The position numbers were made by a program, and so were the translations under genes. A DNA stretch of 64,000 nt from Blastococcus mobilis. Its GTDB lineage: Bacteria; Actinomycetota; Actinomycetes; Mycobacteriales; Geodermatophilaceae. The stretch lies in the NCBI RefSeq assembly GCF_900188025.1, contig NZ_FZNO01000002.1, positions 245,358-309,357 of the forward strand. Direction: 5' to 3'. How positions within the stretch are numbered: position 1 is the stretch's first letter; every line of letters begins with the position of its first letter. A model generated the notes under the pieces. The model saw nothing but the letters and a program-made list of their open reading frames with translations. It searched no databases and had not been told where the DNA came from. This document shows, in pieces, positions 1 through 8,236 of the stretch.

Positions 1-58
1 TGACGACTGAGCGCACGCCGACGACCGGGCGCGCACCGGGGTGGGCTACAACTCCAGC

Positions 59-517
59 ATGAGCTCCAGCACCGCCGTCGACTCCCTCCTGCCCCGCCGG
101 GCCCACTTCGCCGAGCTGACGCCGTTCGAGGTGTACGCCCTCTGCCGGCTACGGGTCGACGTGTTCGTCGTCGAACAGGAGTGCCCCTATCCCGAGCTGG
201 ACGGCCGCGACACCGAACCGGGCACGGTGCACCTGTGGCTGGAATCCGGCGGCGTGCCGGCCGCGACCATCCGGGTCCTCGACGACGGGCCGACCCGGGC
301 CATCGGGCGGGTCGCGACCGCGGCCGCCTTCCGCGGTCGGGGTCTGGCGGCGCGGCTGATGGCCGAGGGCATCGCCCTGTGCGAGGGATTCCCGATCACG
401 CTGGGCGCGCAGGCACACCTGGAGGGGTGGTACGAGCGATTCGGCTTCCGGCGCAGCGGCCCGGGTTACATCGAGGACGGCATCCCGCACGTGCCGATGC
501 GGCGCGAGCCCGTCTGA
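59..517 (+). CDS. ElaA-like GNAT N-acetyltransferase
   Basis: Small cytosolic acetyl-CoA-dependent acyltransferase of the GNAT fold; the substrate is unknown. The N-terminal stretch FVVEQECPYPELDGRD is the signature of the ElaA branch, and the acetyl-CoA loop follows as RVATAAAFRGRGLAARLM. The length (about 152 residues) is normal for the family. I chose the ATG at 59; an upstream GTG at 41 in the same frame is possible and would add six residues. It converges on the rhodopsin gene with three bases between the stops. Family assignment is solid, biological role is not. Confidence 0.88.
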   Translation: MSSSTAVDSLLPRRAHFAELTPFEVYALCRLRVDVFVVEQECPYPELDGRDTEPGTVHLWLESGGVPAATIRVLDDGPTRAIGRVATAAAFRGRGLAARLMAEGIALCEGFPITLGAQAHLEGWYERFGFRRSGPGYIEDGIPHVPMRREPV

Positions 518-520
518 CCC

Positions 521-1420
521 TCATCTCGGTGCCGCCGGCACGGCAGCGCCCGACGCCACCCCTCGGATCCGGGGCTGGACGGCGTCGCTCTTGTGCACGT
601 GGCTGGACCAGACGGGCTCGGGGTGGGTGTCGATGCCGGCGGCCACGTCCTCGGCGGTGCGCAGCTTGGCGACCTTGTGGACCAGGACACCGAAGCCGAC
701 CTTCGCCACGACGTCGTTGGCGGAGTAGGCCAGTTGCATCGTGGTGAACCAGGCCGGGGTCACGTCGGCGAAGACGGGGACGGCGTACACGAGCGGGTAG
801 ATGCCGAAGCTGCCGAGCAGCACGATCGCCGCGTTCCGGAGGCTCAGAGCGGCCTCGCGCCCCATGGTGGGCAGCGACACCCGGACGGCACCGATCAGCG
901 CGACGTACAGGTAGACGAAGAAGACGGTGCTGATCAGTCCCCAGACGACCAGCGCCGTCCGGTCGCGCCCCTCGGCCAGCACCTGGGAGCCCAGGTACCC
1001 GGTGACGATCATCAGGAAGGCCGCGGCCATGGTGGTGAAGCGCAGGGTCCGCGCCTTCGCGCCCGCCACCGAGCAGACGGCGAGCAGTTCCACGGTGAGC
1101 AGGGGAACCGTCACCGACCAGTCGATGTAGCGCGTCGCCTCCGACGTCCGTGCCTCCTCGTTCGGCACGTACACCCCGCCCTCGAGGCGGAAGCCGCTGT
1201 CCCAGTCCAGGTAGAGGATGAGGTAGGCCAGCGCCGCCACACCGGCGAGGCACAACCCGGCCAGGGCCGACGGCCGGTAGCGGACCGACACCTCGTCCTT
1301 GCTGTTCCACGCGTAGACGAAGTACGCGAACAGCGCGAAACCGGCGCCGAGCAGTGCCAACTGCACGAGGTCGTACAGCCCGAGCGGCATCGTCTGCAGC
1401 TCCGGGGTCGGGGTGTCCAT
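521..1420 (-). CDS. Light-driven proton-pumping rhodopsin
   Basis: Seven-helix retinal protein of the microbial rhodopsin family, expected to pump protons out of the cell in light. Helix C reads RYIDWSVTVPLLTVE, giving the proteorhodopsin-type triad Asp100 (acceptor), Thr104 and Glu111 (donor). Helix G carries Asp236 and the retinal Schiff-base Lys240 in NDVVAKVGFG. Leu108 occupies the proteorhodopsin position-105 tuning site, where Leu predicts green absorption. The ATG at 1420 was chosen because a GGAG ribosome site lies just upstream and residues before it are low-complexity Arg/Pro. The product is 299 residues. No retinal or carotenoid synthesis gene is adjacent. Pump function is inferred from the motif. 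Confidence 0.95.
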   Translation of the reverse strand: MDTPTPELQTMPLGLYDLVQLALLGAGFALFAYFVYAWNSKDEVSVRYRPSALAGLCLAGVAALAYLILYLDWDSGFRLEGGVYVPNEEARTSEATRYIDWSVTVPLLTVELLAVCSVAGAKARTLRFTTMAAAFLMIVTGYLGSQVLAEGRDRTALVVWGLISTVFFVYLYVALIGAVRVSLPTMGREAALSLRNAAIVLLGSFGIYPLVYAVPVFADVTPAWFTTMQLAYSANDVVAKVGFGVLVHKVAKLRTAEDVAAGIDTHPEPVWSSHVHKSDAVQPRIRGVASGAAVPAAPR

Positions 1421-1690
1421 GGGGGCTCCGTTGCTGCTGTGGGCCGACGCCGGACGGGTCCCGCACGGCCCGCCCCGGTCGACCGGCCCTACCCCGCAGA
1501 CCCGGCCACAACCGAACCCCGCCTTTGGGCAGGCTGCTCGCCACGCGGCCGGAGGTGGTCGCGCGCGCGGCCGCCGGCGACCCGGTGGACGACGACGCGC
1601 CGCCGTCGTCCGCCTCCTGCTCCAGCGACTTCCCCCGCGCGAGACCACCTCTGACGGTGCGCATCGCGGCACGCGGGTATGAGGTCGCTC

Positions 1691-1987
1691 ATGGGCGTGC
1701 GCAACGCGGCGGTCGCGGCCGCGGACCAGTGGACCGACCCCGACGACGGCATCCGCTACCCCGCCGGTGAGGTCCACGCGTGGGAGCGCGGGCGCAACGA
1801 GACGGCCTGCGGGCTGTCATTGAGCAGGTCCCGGCTGGCCCGGTTCCCCCACGTCGGTTGGGCGGACGTCCAGCCGGAGTCCGGCCGGCACGCGGAGGGC
1901 GTGCAGGCCGTGTGCCGGCGCTGCCGCGCGGCCCAGGGCGCCCGCCGGGACGAGCGCGGCTGGACGAGGACCAACCCCCGGCCCTGA
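1691..1987 (+). CDS. Small Cys-containing hypothetical protein
   Basis: About 98 residues, not recognised. It has a tryptophan-rich N-terminal half, one cysteine in ETACGLSLSRSR and a CxxC pair near the end (AVCRRCRAAQG), so a zinc-binding site from three or four ligands is conceivable. The start is uncertain between ATG 1679 and ATG 1691. It is divergent from the rhodopsin gene and precedes another small Cys protein. The codon pattern matches neighbouring genes, which supports it being real. Confidence 0.6.
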   Translation: MGVRNAAVAAADQWTDPDDGIRYPAGEVHAWERGRNETACGLSLSRSRLARFPHVGWADVQPESGRHAEGVQAVCRRCRAAQGARRDERGWTRTNPRP

Positions 1988-2037
1988 CCGCCCTCTCCCC
2001 GGCCGACCGCGGATGAGCCGCCGTCCAGACTGATGCG

Positions 2038-2250
2038 GTGGACGACGTCGCGCTCTGTTCGGCCAAGGGCTGCCGGGAACCCGCCCGCTGGCGGCTGATC
2101 TGGAACAACCCCCGGCTGCACACGCCCGACCGCGAGAAGGTCTGGGCCGCCTGTGACCAGCACCGGGAGTCGCTGTCCCACCACCTGGCGGTCCGCTCGT
2201 TCCTGCGACGGGTCGAGCCGCTCCACGACGATGAGACGCCTAACGGTTAG
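2038..2250 (+). CDS. Small zinc-ribbon-like protein
   Basis: A 70-residue protein beginning with GTG (VDDVALCSAKGC). CSAKGC at the N-terminus and CDQHRES in the middle supply Cys, Cys, Cys and His in zinc-ribbon spacing. The motif WNNPRLHTPDR is typical of a small actinobacterial family whose function is not established. The stop codon lies inside the palindrome that precedes the MarR gene, so any operator there overlaps this gene's 3' end. Confidence 0.72.
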   Translation: MDDVALCSAKGCREPARWRLIWNNPRLHTPDREKVWAACDQHRESLSHHLAVRSFLRRVEPLHDDETPNG

Positions 2251-2256
2251 ACGTCT
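2234..2256. promoter_or_regulatory. Palindromic operator candidate for the MarR gene
   Basis: Inverted repeat with 11-bp arms (AGACGCCTAAC and GTTAGACGTCT) around a single central G; ten of eleven pairs match. It ends 11 bases before the MarR ATG at 2268. MarR proteins bind such palindromes and usually repress their own gene, so autoregulation is inferred. A perfect 12-bp palindrome, TTAGACGTCTAA, lies across its right arm. Confidence 0.6.
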
Positions 2257-2267
2257 AAGCTCGGCCG

Positions 2268-2696
2268 ATGGCACCTGGCGAGGAGTCGCTCAGCCTCCTG
2301 ATCGGCGGCGTCGCCAAGGAGTTGAGCCGGGCGTTCGACGACGTGCTCGTGGCCGCCGGCGGTTCGAGCCCCACCTGGCAGGTGCTGCGGGCGCTGTCGG
2401 CCGGCGACCACCGGACGCAGGCCGACCTCGCCGCGGCGATCGGGGTCCGGCAGCCGACCCTCACTCATCACCTCGACGCGCTCGAGCGGGCCGGCCTGGT
2501 GACCCGCGAACGTGAGGTCGCCAACCGCCGCGTCCAACGCGTCACCGTGACGGAATCCGGCCAAGCCTTGTTCCTGCGGCTGCGCCGGGCCGCGGCCTCG
2601 TTCGACGGCCGGCTGCGCGCCGGTCTGGACGACAGCGACGTCGCGGAGCTGCGGCGGCTGCTCGGGCAGCTCACGGAGAACGCGCGACCCGACTGA
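2268..2696 (+). CDS. MarR family transcriptional regulator
   Basis: A 142-residue winged-helix DNA-binding protein. The recognition region is TQADLAAAIGVRQPTLTHHLDALERAG, split here as TQADLAAAIGV and TLTHHLDALERAG, and the wing is RVQRVTVTESG. Such proteins act as dimers that release DNA on binding a small ligand. No obvious target besides its own promoter is adjacent; the next gene lies convergent. The length is normal and all structural elements are present. Ligand and regulon are unknown. Confidence 0.92.
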   Translation: MAPGEESLSLLIGGVAKELSRAFDDVLVAAGGSSPTWQVLRALSAGDHRTQADLAAAIGVRQPTLTHHLDALERAGLVTREREVANRRVQRVTVTESGQALFLRLRRAAASFDGRLRAGLDDSDVAELRRLLGQLTENARPD

Positions 2697-2721
2697 GCCC
2701 GGCGTCTCGCGCGGAGCCCAC

Positions 2722-4026
2722 TCAGGCGCCGAGCTGCCGTCCGCACGCCTCCGCGCGGTCGAGCAGCAGCGTCCGCTCCCGCTCGTTGCGGGTGAGGGAT
2801 GCGGCCCGCTCGAACTCGGCGCGGGCCTCGTCGCGCCGGCCGAGCTGCTCGAGCAGGTCCCCGCGCACCGTCGGGAGCAGGTGGTAGCCCTGCAGGGCAG
2901 GCACGTCGGTGAGCACGTCCACGAGTGCGAGACCGGCGGCCGGCCCGTAGGCCCGCGACACGGCGACGGCGCGGTTGAGCTCGACCACCGGGGACGGCGT
3001 CAGCTCGGCGAGCGCTTCGTACAGGGCGGCGATCCGCGCCCAGTCGGTGTCCTCGACGGTGGTGGCCCGGGCGTGACAGGCGGCGATCGCGGCCTGGAGC
3101 GCGTAGGGCCCGAGCGCTCCACCGGCCCGCTCGGCGCGGTCCAGGGCGGCGAGGCCCCGGCCGATGAGGACGCGATCCCAGCGGCCACGGTCCTGGTCGG
3201 CCAGCAGCACCGGCTCACCCGAGGGGCCGACGCGCGCCCGCAGCCGCGAGGCCTGGATCTGCATGAGCGCCACCAGGCCGTGCACCTCGGACTCCGCCGG
3301 CGTCAGCTCGGCGAGGATGCGGCCCAGCCGCATCGCCTCCTGGCAGAGGGCCGGCCGCACCCATTCCTGTCCCGAGGTGGCCGAGTAGCCCTCGTTGAAC
3401 ACCAGGTAGATCACCTCGAGCACCGACCCGAGCCGCGCGGTGAACTCCGCCCCCGTCGGCACCTCGAACGGCACGCGCGCGGCGGTGAGCGTGCGCTTGG
3501 CCCGCACGATCCGCTGCGCGACGGTCGACTCGGCGACGAGGAAGGCCCGCGCGATCTCGTCGGTGCTCAGGCCGCCGAGCAGCCGCAGGGTGAGCGCGAC
3601 CCGGGCCTCGCGGGAGAGCACCGGGTGGCACGAGATGAAGACCAGCCGGAGCAGGTCGTCCTCGACCACCTCGTCGAGGGCGGCCGCCCAGTCCGGCTCC
3701 TCGGCCTCGGTCAGCTCGCGGCCCAGCAGGGCGGTCTTGCGCTCCAGCCGCTCAGCGCGGCGGAAGGTGTCGATGGCCCGGTGCTTCGCGGTGGCCATCA
3801 ACCAGGCGCCGGGCTTGGTGGGCACACCGGTCTCCGGCCACCGCTCCAGCGCGGCGACCAACGCGTCCTGCGCCAGTTCCTCGGCCAGCCCGACGTCCCC
3901 GGCAACGCGGGTCAGGGCGGCGATCAGCTTCGCCGATTCCATGCGCCAGACGGCGTCGACGACACGGTGCAGGTCCGCGGTCGCCAGCCCCTGACCCGTG
4001 GCCGTCCCGGCCGGCGGGTGGGTCAT
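2722..4026 (-). CDS. ECF42-type RNA polymerase sigma factor
   Basis: A 434-residue extracytoplasmic-function sigma factor. Region 2 includes WLMATAKHRAIDTFRRAERL and region 4 includes LSTDEIARAFLVAESTVAQR, followed by the long C-terminal helical (TPR-like, DUF6596) extension that defines the ECF42 group. The DGPF gene upstream ends in TGATG overlapping this ATG by one base, so the two are translationally coupled. ECF42 members lack an anti-sigma factor, and the C-terminal extension is thought to control activity. The signal sensed is unknown. Confidence 0.93.
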   Translation of the reverse strand: MTHPPAGTATGQGLATADLHRVVDAVWRMESAKLIAALTRVAGDVGLAEELAQDALVAALERWPETGVPTKPGAWLMATAKHRAIDTFRRAERLERKTALLGRELTEAEEPDWAAALDEVVEDDLLRLVFISCHPVLSREARVALTLRLLGGLSTDEIARAFLVAESTVAQRIVRAKRTLTAARVPFEVPTGAEFTARLGSVLEVIYLVFNEGYSATSGQEWVRPALCQEAMRLGRILAELTPAESEVHGLVALMQIQASRLRARVGPSGEPVLLADQDRGRWDRVLIGRGLAALDRAERAGGALGPYALQAAIAACHARATTVEDTDWARIAALYEALAELTPSPVVELNRAVAVSRAYGPAAGLALVDVLTDVPALQGYHLLPTVRGDLLEQLGRRDEARAEFERAASLTRNERERTLLLDRAEACGRQLGA

Positions 4027-4451
4027 CAGGCGCCGTGCTGGGCCTCGACGGTGGCCCGCATCTCCTCTTCCTTCGCCCGCAGCTCGGGGGTCATCGCGTC
4101 ACCGAAGTCGTCGCTGCTGAAGACCTGCCGGATCTCGATCTCCTCGTTGCGGAAGGGGGCCTTCCTCACCCACTCGATGACCTCCTCGCGGGAGGAGACC
4201 TCGAGGATCCAGAACCCGGCGACGAGCTCCTTGGTCTCGGCGAACGGCCCGTCGATCACGGTGCTGGCGCCGTCCTTGTCGAAGCGCACCCGCGCCCCCT
4301 TCGAGGTGGGGTGCAGGCCTTCGCCGGCGAGCATGACGCCGGCCTTCACCAGCTCCTCGTTGTAGGCGCCCATCGCGGCGAGCTGCTGCTCGGTGGGCAT
4401 GACGCCGCGCTCGGTGTCCTCGTTGGCCTTGACGATCACCATGAAACGCAT
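4026..4451 (-). CDS. YCII/DGPF-domain protein, ECF42 partner
   Basis: A 141-residue ferredoxin-like fold protein of the YCII-related family. The defining motif is visible as VIDGPFAETKELVAGFWI. DGPF proteins are the standard genomic partners of ECF42 sigma factors and are often in the sigma factor's own regulon. The biochemical role is unresolved. It is first in a two-gene operon with the sigma gene. Residues after position 110 are acidic and helical (PELRAKEEEMRATVEAQ). Confidence 0.93.
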   Translation of the reverse strand: MRFMVIVKANEDTERGVMPTEQQLAAMGAYNEELVKAGVMLAGEGLHPTSKGARVRFDKDGASTVIDGPFAETKELVAGFWILEVSSREEVIEWVRKAPFRNEEIEIRQVFSSDDFGDAMTPELRAKEEEMRATVEAQHGA

Positions 4452-4685
4452 CGCTGACTCTCCCTGTCGTGTCCCGCTCGGGAACGGAGGCCGGTCGACC
4501 CGACCGGCGCGGACCCCGTTCTACCTACACGTCGAACGGCCCGGACCCGGATCGACACGACTCCACGAATTCTTTTCCGGGGTCGCGGCAGTGCCGAAGC
4601 GGCGACGAAGGGCTCCGTCCCGGCGCGCATGCCCCAGCGGTCCCACGGGACGACTGCCCGGGCCGTCCGCGGGTAGGGGCGACGC

Positions 4686-5069
4686 ATGAGCGACGACGGG
4701 GTGACAGGTGGGTTCGCCGAACGACTGGGTGCGCGGGCGGAGACGGCCGACGACGGCTCGGCGCAGGTGCGATTCACCGCCCGGGAGGAGCACCTCAACC
4801 AGGCGGGCACGCTGCACGGCGGTGTCCTGGCCACGCTGGTGGACACCGCGATGGGTGCGGCGGTCCGGTCGACGGCCGATGACGGCGACGTACCGGCGAC
4901 CAGTCAGCTGACCGTCACCTACCTGCGGCCGGGGAAGCCCGGCGAGCTGAGCGTCACCGCACGCGTACGTACCCGCGGCGAGCACCTGACCGTGTGCGAC
5001 GCCGACGTCGAGCAGGACGGCCGCGGCCTGGTGCACGCCGTCGCGACGTTCGCGCTACTGCACGAGTGA
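4686..5069 (+). CDS. PaaI-family hotdog thioesterase
   Basis: A 127-residue single hotdog-fold acyl-CoA thioesterase. The catalytic signature is NQAGTLHGGVLATLVDTAMG, with the HGG turn and the Asp of the central helix. The likely action is hydrolysis of aromatic or medium-chain acyl-CoA esters in the cytosol. It is divergent from the ECF42 pair. Its last 15 bases overlap the end of the convergent small membrane protein gene. Substrate is not determinable from sequence. Confidence 0.88.
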   Translation: MSDDGVTGGFAERLGARAETADDGSAQVRFTAREEHLNQAGTLHGGVLATLVDTAMGAAVRSTADDGDVPATSQLTVTYLRPGKPGELSVTARVRTRGEHLTVCDADVEQDGRGLVHAVATFALLHE

Positions 5070-5267
5070 GATCCCTGCGGACGACGGCACGGCGCCACGT
5101 CCGTAGATCTCGCTGTCGCCGCCGGTTCCGCACTGGCTGACCAGCAGCATGAATCCGAGCACCAGGACGACGGCGCCGAGGACCGCACCGGCGATGAGCA
5201 GGCGGCCCCGCTTGCGGCCGGTGCGGTCGGCGGACGGTGAGCGGTCGGGATCGTCGGCGGTGGACAT
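5055..5267 (-). CDS. Small single-pass membrane protein
   Basis: A 70-residue protein with a charged N-terminus (DPDRSPSADRTGRKRGR) and one membrane helix (LLIAGAVLGAVVLVLGFMLL), followed by a short Gly/Ser tail. The ATG at 5267 is preceded by GAGGAG at good spacing, so it is preferred to the in-frame start at 5309. No family recognised. The 3' end overlaps the thioesterase gene on the other strand. Confidence 0.65.
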   Translation of the reverse strand: MSTADDPDRSPSADRTGRKRGRLLIAGAVLGAVVLVLGFMLLVSQCGTGGDSEIYGRGAVPSSAGISLVQ

Positions 5268-5407
5268 GGCGCAGCTCCTCGTCGTCGGCAGCCGTCGCCG
5301 GGACGGCACGGCCGTCGACCCGGGATGTGCCCCACCCGGGCCCGCCTACGCCTTCCCCGTGGTGGTCTCGACGGTCGGAGGGGCCGGCCTGTCGGGACGT
5401 CGACTCG

Positions 5408-5728
5408 ATGACGACCCGTGCGGGGGACGCGGGGATCCGGCTCGGGTGGGTAGCGTCAGGGCCGACACCCCTGCTGCCCGGGAGGCACCCCGTCGCTACG
5501 TGGCTCGGACGCTGCACCGAAGCCCATCTGGGCTGCCCCTGCCGGGGCGACCAGACCATCCACGAGGAACGGTCCAAGGAGATCGGCGAGGCGCGGGCAC
5601 AGGCCCAGGAGTCCGTCGACTGTCCCGAGTGCGGCACCGCCACGACCCCGCTGAACATCGTCAGCTGGGGTCACTGCCGGGCCTGCCGGACGGCCCAGTC
5701 GCGGGAGATGTACCCCCTGCGCTGGTGA
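5408..5728 (+). CDS. Zinc-ribbon hypothetical protein
   Basis: A protein of about 106 residues with Cys pairs: CPC near the middle (HLGCPCRGDQ), CPECG and CRAC near the C-terminus. The last two CxxC pairs form a plausible zinc ribbon (CPECGTATTPLN and GHCRACRTAQ). The C-terminus SREMYPLRW looks specific. The start is uncertain; ATG 5408 is the first reasonable choice. No function assigned. Confidence 0.5.
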   Translation: MTTRAGDAGIRLGWVASGPTPLLPGRHPVATWLGRCTEAHLGCPCRGDQTIHEERSKEIGEARAQAQESVDCPECGTATTPLNIVSWGHCRACRTAQSREMYPLRW

Positions 5729-5746
5729 GCGCAGATGCCCGGGGGG

Positions 5747-6157
5747 TCAGCGGGAGGGGCGGGCGCCGGCGAGTTCGCGGGCGGCATCGGCGGCGTCGGC
5801 ATCCAGTTGGCGGGTGATCGCCTCCTGGAAGGCGTCGTACGCCGCGTCGGGGGTCGTGCCCAGCGCCTCGCCGATCTCGTTCCACCCCGCACCGCCGCGC
5901 AGGGCCGCGCGGATGCCGATGAGCTGGCTGTCATGCGCCTTGCGTGCGACGACCTCCCCGAGCGCGAGCAGCTCCAGCGCCTCGTAGGTGTCCAGCGAGG
6001 TCTCGAGGGTCTTGAGGGAGCTCCAGTCGTCCTCGTCCACATCCTGCGCGGTGTTGAGCGCGGTTCCCCCACTGTCACGACGGCTCAGGAAGTCCAGGCG
6101 GGTCGCGGCCGTCGGCAGCGAGAACTCCGCCGCCAGTGCTTCGGGGGTGATGCTCAT
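5747..6157 (-). CDS. HTH-like hypothetical protein
   Basis: A 136-residue mostly helical acidic protein. The segment GAGWNEIGEALGTTPDAAYD has the look of a helix-turn-helix of the kind found in small actinobacterial DNA-binding or sigma-like proteins. The start at ATG 6157 (MSITPEALAAEF) is preceded by GGGGAAG; the in-frame ATG at 6178 is less likely. There is no obvious partner gene. Confidence 0.6.
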   Translation of the reverse strand: MSITPEALAAEFSLPTAATRLDFLSRRDSGGTALNTAQDVDEDDWSSLKTLETSLDTYEALELLALGEVVARKAHDSQLIGIRAALRGGAGWNEIGEALGTTPDAAYDAFQEAITRQLDADAADAARELAGARPSR

Positions 6158-6276
6158 GCGCAAAGACTTCCCCGCCACCGTCGGTGCGCCAAACTCCCGC
6201 TCGGCGTGACTCCCCTAACCCACGCGTGGACAGGCGAGGCGCTACGCAACGGACACGTCCGGGCACGCAGACACGC

Positions 6277-6338
6277 GGAAGGGCCCGCCCCCCGAGCAGC
6301 GGGGTGCGGGCCCTTCCGACCCCCTCCAGGAGGGGGTC
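6277..6338 (-). terminator. Tandem hairpin terminators after the ferritin-like gene
   Basis: Two adjacent hairpins follow the stop at 6344 in the direction of transcription. The first (6318-6338) is a perfect repeat of GACCCCCTCC and GGAGGGGGTC with one base between arms. The second (6277-6317) pairs GGAAGGGCCCGC with GCGGGCCCTTCC. Neither has a long T-tract, as is common in high-GC actinobacteria. Confidence 0.75.
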
Positions 6339-6343
6339 CTTGC

Positions 6344-7318
6344 TCACTCGGAGACGCCGACGGCCTCCTTGGCCAGGGCGGCGAGCTGGGTCTGCGCGGC
6401 GCTCGCCACGTTCGCCCGGCCCTTGTGGGTCTCCTCGTAACGGATGATCACGCGGATGTCGCGCGGCTCCTTGAGGCCCTTGATCGCCTTCACGGCGTCG
6501 CTCACCGAGAGCTGGTCATAGTTCTTGATCGGCAGCTCGTCGGCGGAGACGTCACCGAGCTCCTCGCGGGCGGACTTGGCCGCCGCGGCGGCGTCCTTGT
6601 TGCCCTCGCGGCGGGCGACCTGCTCGGCCCGGCGCAGCGAGGCGCTGCGGCCGGCGGTCAGGGTCTCGCGGACGGCACCGGTCAGGGCCGCGGCCCGGTC
6701 GGTGACGGCGGAGAACCGGTCGGAGGTCTCCTCACCGGCGTGCCGCACGGTGTCGACGGCGTTGTTCACCGTGTTGGCCCAGAAGCGGACCGGTGCGTTG
6801 ACCGCGCGGGCCACACCCCCGGCCACCTTCTGCACCGGGGTGGCGACGAGGGCGGCGGGGCCACCCATGGCCTCCTCGGCGAGCACCACGGTCAACCACT
6901 CGACCGTGGCCTGGTGCGCGGTGATCAGCTTCTCGGCGAGCTGGCGAACCTGGGGCTGCTCCGCCTGCTCGGCCAGGACCTTGACGTAGGTGGCGCGGTC
7001 GAGGAGCTGGTGCTCGAGCTGCAGGTCGGTGAGCAGGGCCTCCTCGATCGGGGTGGCCTGCTCGAAGGTGGCCTTGAGGCTCGCCGACAGCCGGCCGATC
7101 GCGGGGGTGACGACGTCGGGCACGCCACCGAGCGAGCGAAGAGCCTCGGTGATCTCGAGCGAGCGTGCCGCGGCGTTGTCGGCGTTCTGGGTGAGCTCGC
7201 GGCGCACGGCGTCGGTGCGGGCCTGCGAGATGCGGGTGCGTGCGACCTGCTCCTCGGTCTGCGTGAGCAGGACGAGGGCGCGCAGCTGGTTGATGAGCTT
7301 GCTGTTGATGTCGGCCAT
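6344..7318 (-). CDS. Ferritin-like-fold, lipid-droplet-type protein
   Basis: A 324-residue helical protein. Residues 1-150 form a ferritin-like four-helix region without a clear di-iron motif. A hydrophobic and Ala-rich middle follows. The C-terminal 60 residues contain the domain LPIKNYDQLSVSDAVKAIKG and end AALAKEAVGVSE, which recurs in actinobacterial proteins thought to bind membranes or lipid droplets. It ends in two strong terminators and has an 11-bp-period direct repeat in its upstream region, so it is probably a well-expressed single-gene unit. Function not established. Confidence 0.7.
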   Translation of the reverse strand: MADINSKLINQLRALVLLTQTEEQVARTRISQARTDAVRRELTQNADNAAARSLEITEALRSLGGVPDVVTPAIGRLSASLKATFEQATPIEEALLTDLQLEHQLLDRATYVKVLAEQAEQPQVRQLAEKLITAHQATVEWLTVVLAEEAMGGPAALVATPVQKVAGGVARAVNAPVRFWANTVNNAVDTVRHAGEETSDRFSAVTDRAAALTGAVRETLTAGRSASLRRAEQVARREGNKDAAAAAKSAREELGDVSADELPIKNYDQLSVSDAVKAIKGLKEPRDIRVIIRYEETHKGRANVASAAQTQLAALAKEAVGVSE

Positions 7319-7398
7319 GGCGAGAGAACAACTCCAAGGGGGGTTCGGGGATGACCTGACGGCCGTGTCATGCCCTGGTCATCCGGGGTGCTAACTTC

Positions 7399-7417
7399 TG
7401 CAAGCATATTGCAAGCA
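7399..7417. promoter_or_regulatory. Direct-repeat operator candidate
   Basis: Two identical 8-mers, TGCAAGCA, separated by TAT, giving an exact 11-base period (one helical turn). They lie about 80 bases upstream of the ferritin-like gene start at 7318, in the only intergenic space between that gene and the TetR gene end. Binding by a regulator on one DNA face is inferred. Confidence 0.4.
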
Positions 7418-7454
7418 GTGACCCTCGTCACACAACTCGCCGGCGGTCCCCGCG

Positions 7455-8210
7455 TCACCTCGCCGGCGGCTGGTACTCCCCCGCGACACCCAGGGCCTCG
7501 CCGAGCGCCCGCAGCTCCGCCTCGAACATGGGTTCCGCGTCGTCCAGCGCGAACCGCAGGTGCCCGAAGACCTCCATGCAGACCATGCCGTAGAGCCGGA
7601 TCCAGCAGGAGAGGAAGACGTATCCGACTCCCAAGGGCAGCGGGACCGGCAGCCTGGCGCACCACTCGCGCAGCTGGTCCCGGAGTCCGGGGTCGAGGTC
7701 CGCCTCGTCCGGCACCGGGAAGCCCTGCTGCAGGTAGATCCGGGCGACCAGCTCGGCGAAGACGCCGCCGAAGCGCCGGCCGGCCATCGCTGACGGCCGC
7801 TCGCCGTCCCGTTGCGGCTCCCCGGGCTCCAGCACCCGCTCCCCCGCACTCCCGAAGAGCAGACCGAACTCGGCGTGGTGGGTCGTCGCCCACCGCCGGA
7901 AGGCACGCGACACGGCGAGCAGCTGGACGCCCGGGGTCGCCGGATCCGCACTGCCGCGGGCGGCCTCCAGGACGTCGGTGAGCTCGTCGTAGAGGTCGGC
8001 GACGACGTGCTCGACGAGGTCCTCGCGGCTGTCGAAGTAGCGGTAGAGCCCCGGGGCGGTGATCCCCATCTCCCGGGCGATCGCGCGCAGCGCCAGCCCG
8101 TCGACCCCCTGCTCCACCAGGACGCGGCGGGCCGTCGTCCTGATCTCACGCGCGGTGTCGGCACGCGCGCGGTCGCGTCGGCTCACCGGTCTGTCGGTCG
8201 GCTCGGCCAT
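7455..8210 (-). CDS. TetR/AcrR family regulator (WHG-domain type)
   Basis: A 251-residue repressor. The N-terminal helix-turn-helix is LALRAIAREMGITAPGLYRY, followed by FDSREDLVEHV. The large C-terminal ligand domain matches the WHG-type group. It is divergent from an MMPL exporter gene across a 101-bp gap containing repeated sequences. The usual arrangement is repression of the exporter until a toxic substrate binds. That role is inferred from context. Confidence 0.9.
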   Translation of the reverse strand: MAEPTDRPVSRRDRARADTAREIRTTARRVLVEQGVDGLALRAIAREMGITAPGLYRYFDSREDLVEHVVADLYDELTDVLEAARGSADPATPGVQLLAVSRAFRRWATTHHAEFGLLFGSAGERVLEPGEPQRDGERPSAMAGRRFGGVFAELVARIYLQQGFPVPDEADLDPGLRDQLREWCARLPVPLPLGVGYVFLSCWIRLYGMVCMEVFGHLRFALDDAEPMFEAELRALGEALGVAGEYQPPAR

Positions 8211-8236
8211 GTCCCCTCCGCAATCCCCTTGACGCC

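Noticed and set aside
2363..2375. A GGTTCGAGCCCC string resembling a tRNA T-arm
   Set aside because: It lies inside the MarR gene and has no acceptor, anticodon or D-arm partners.
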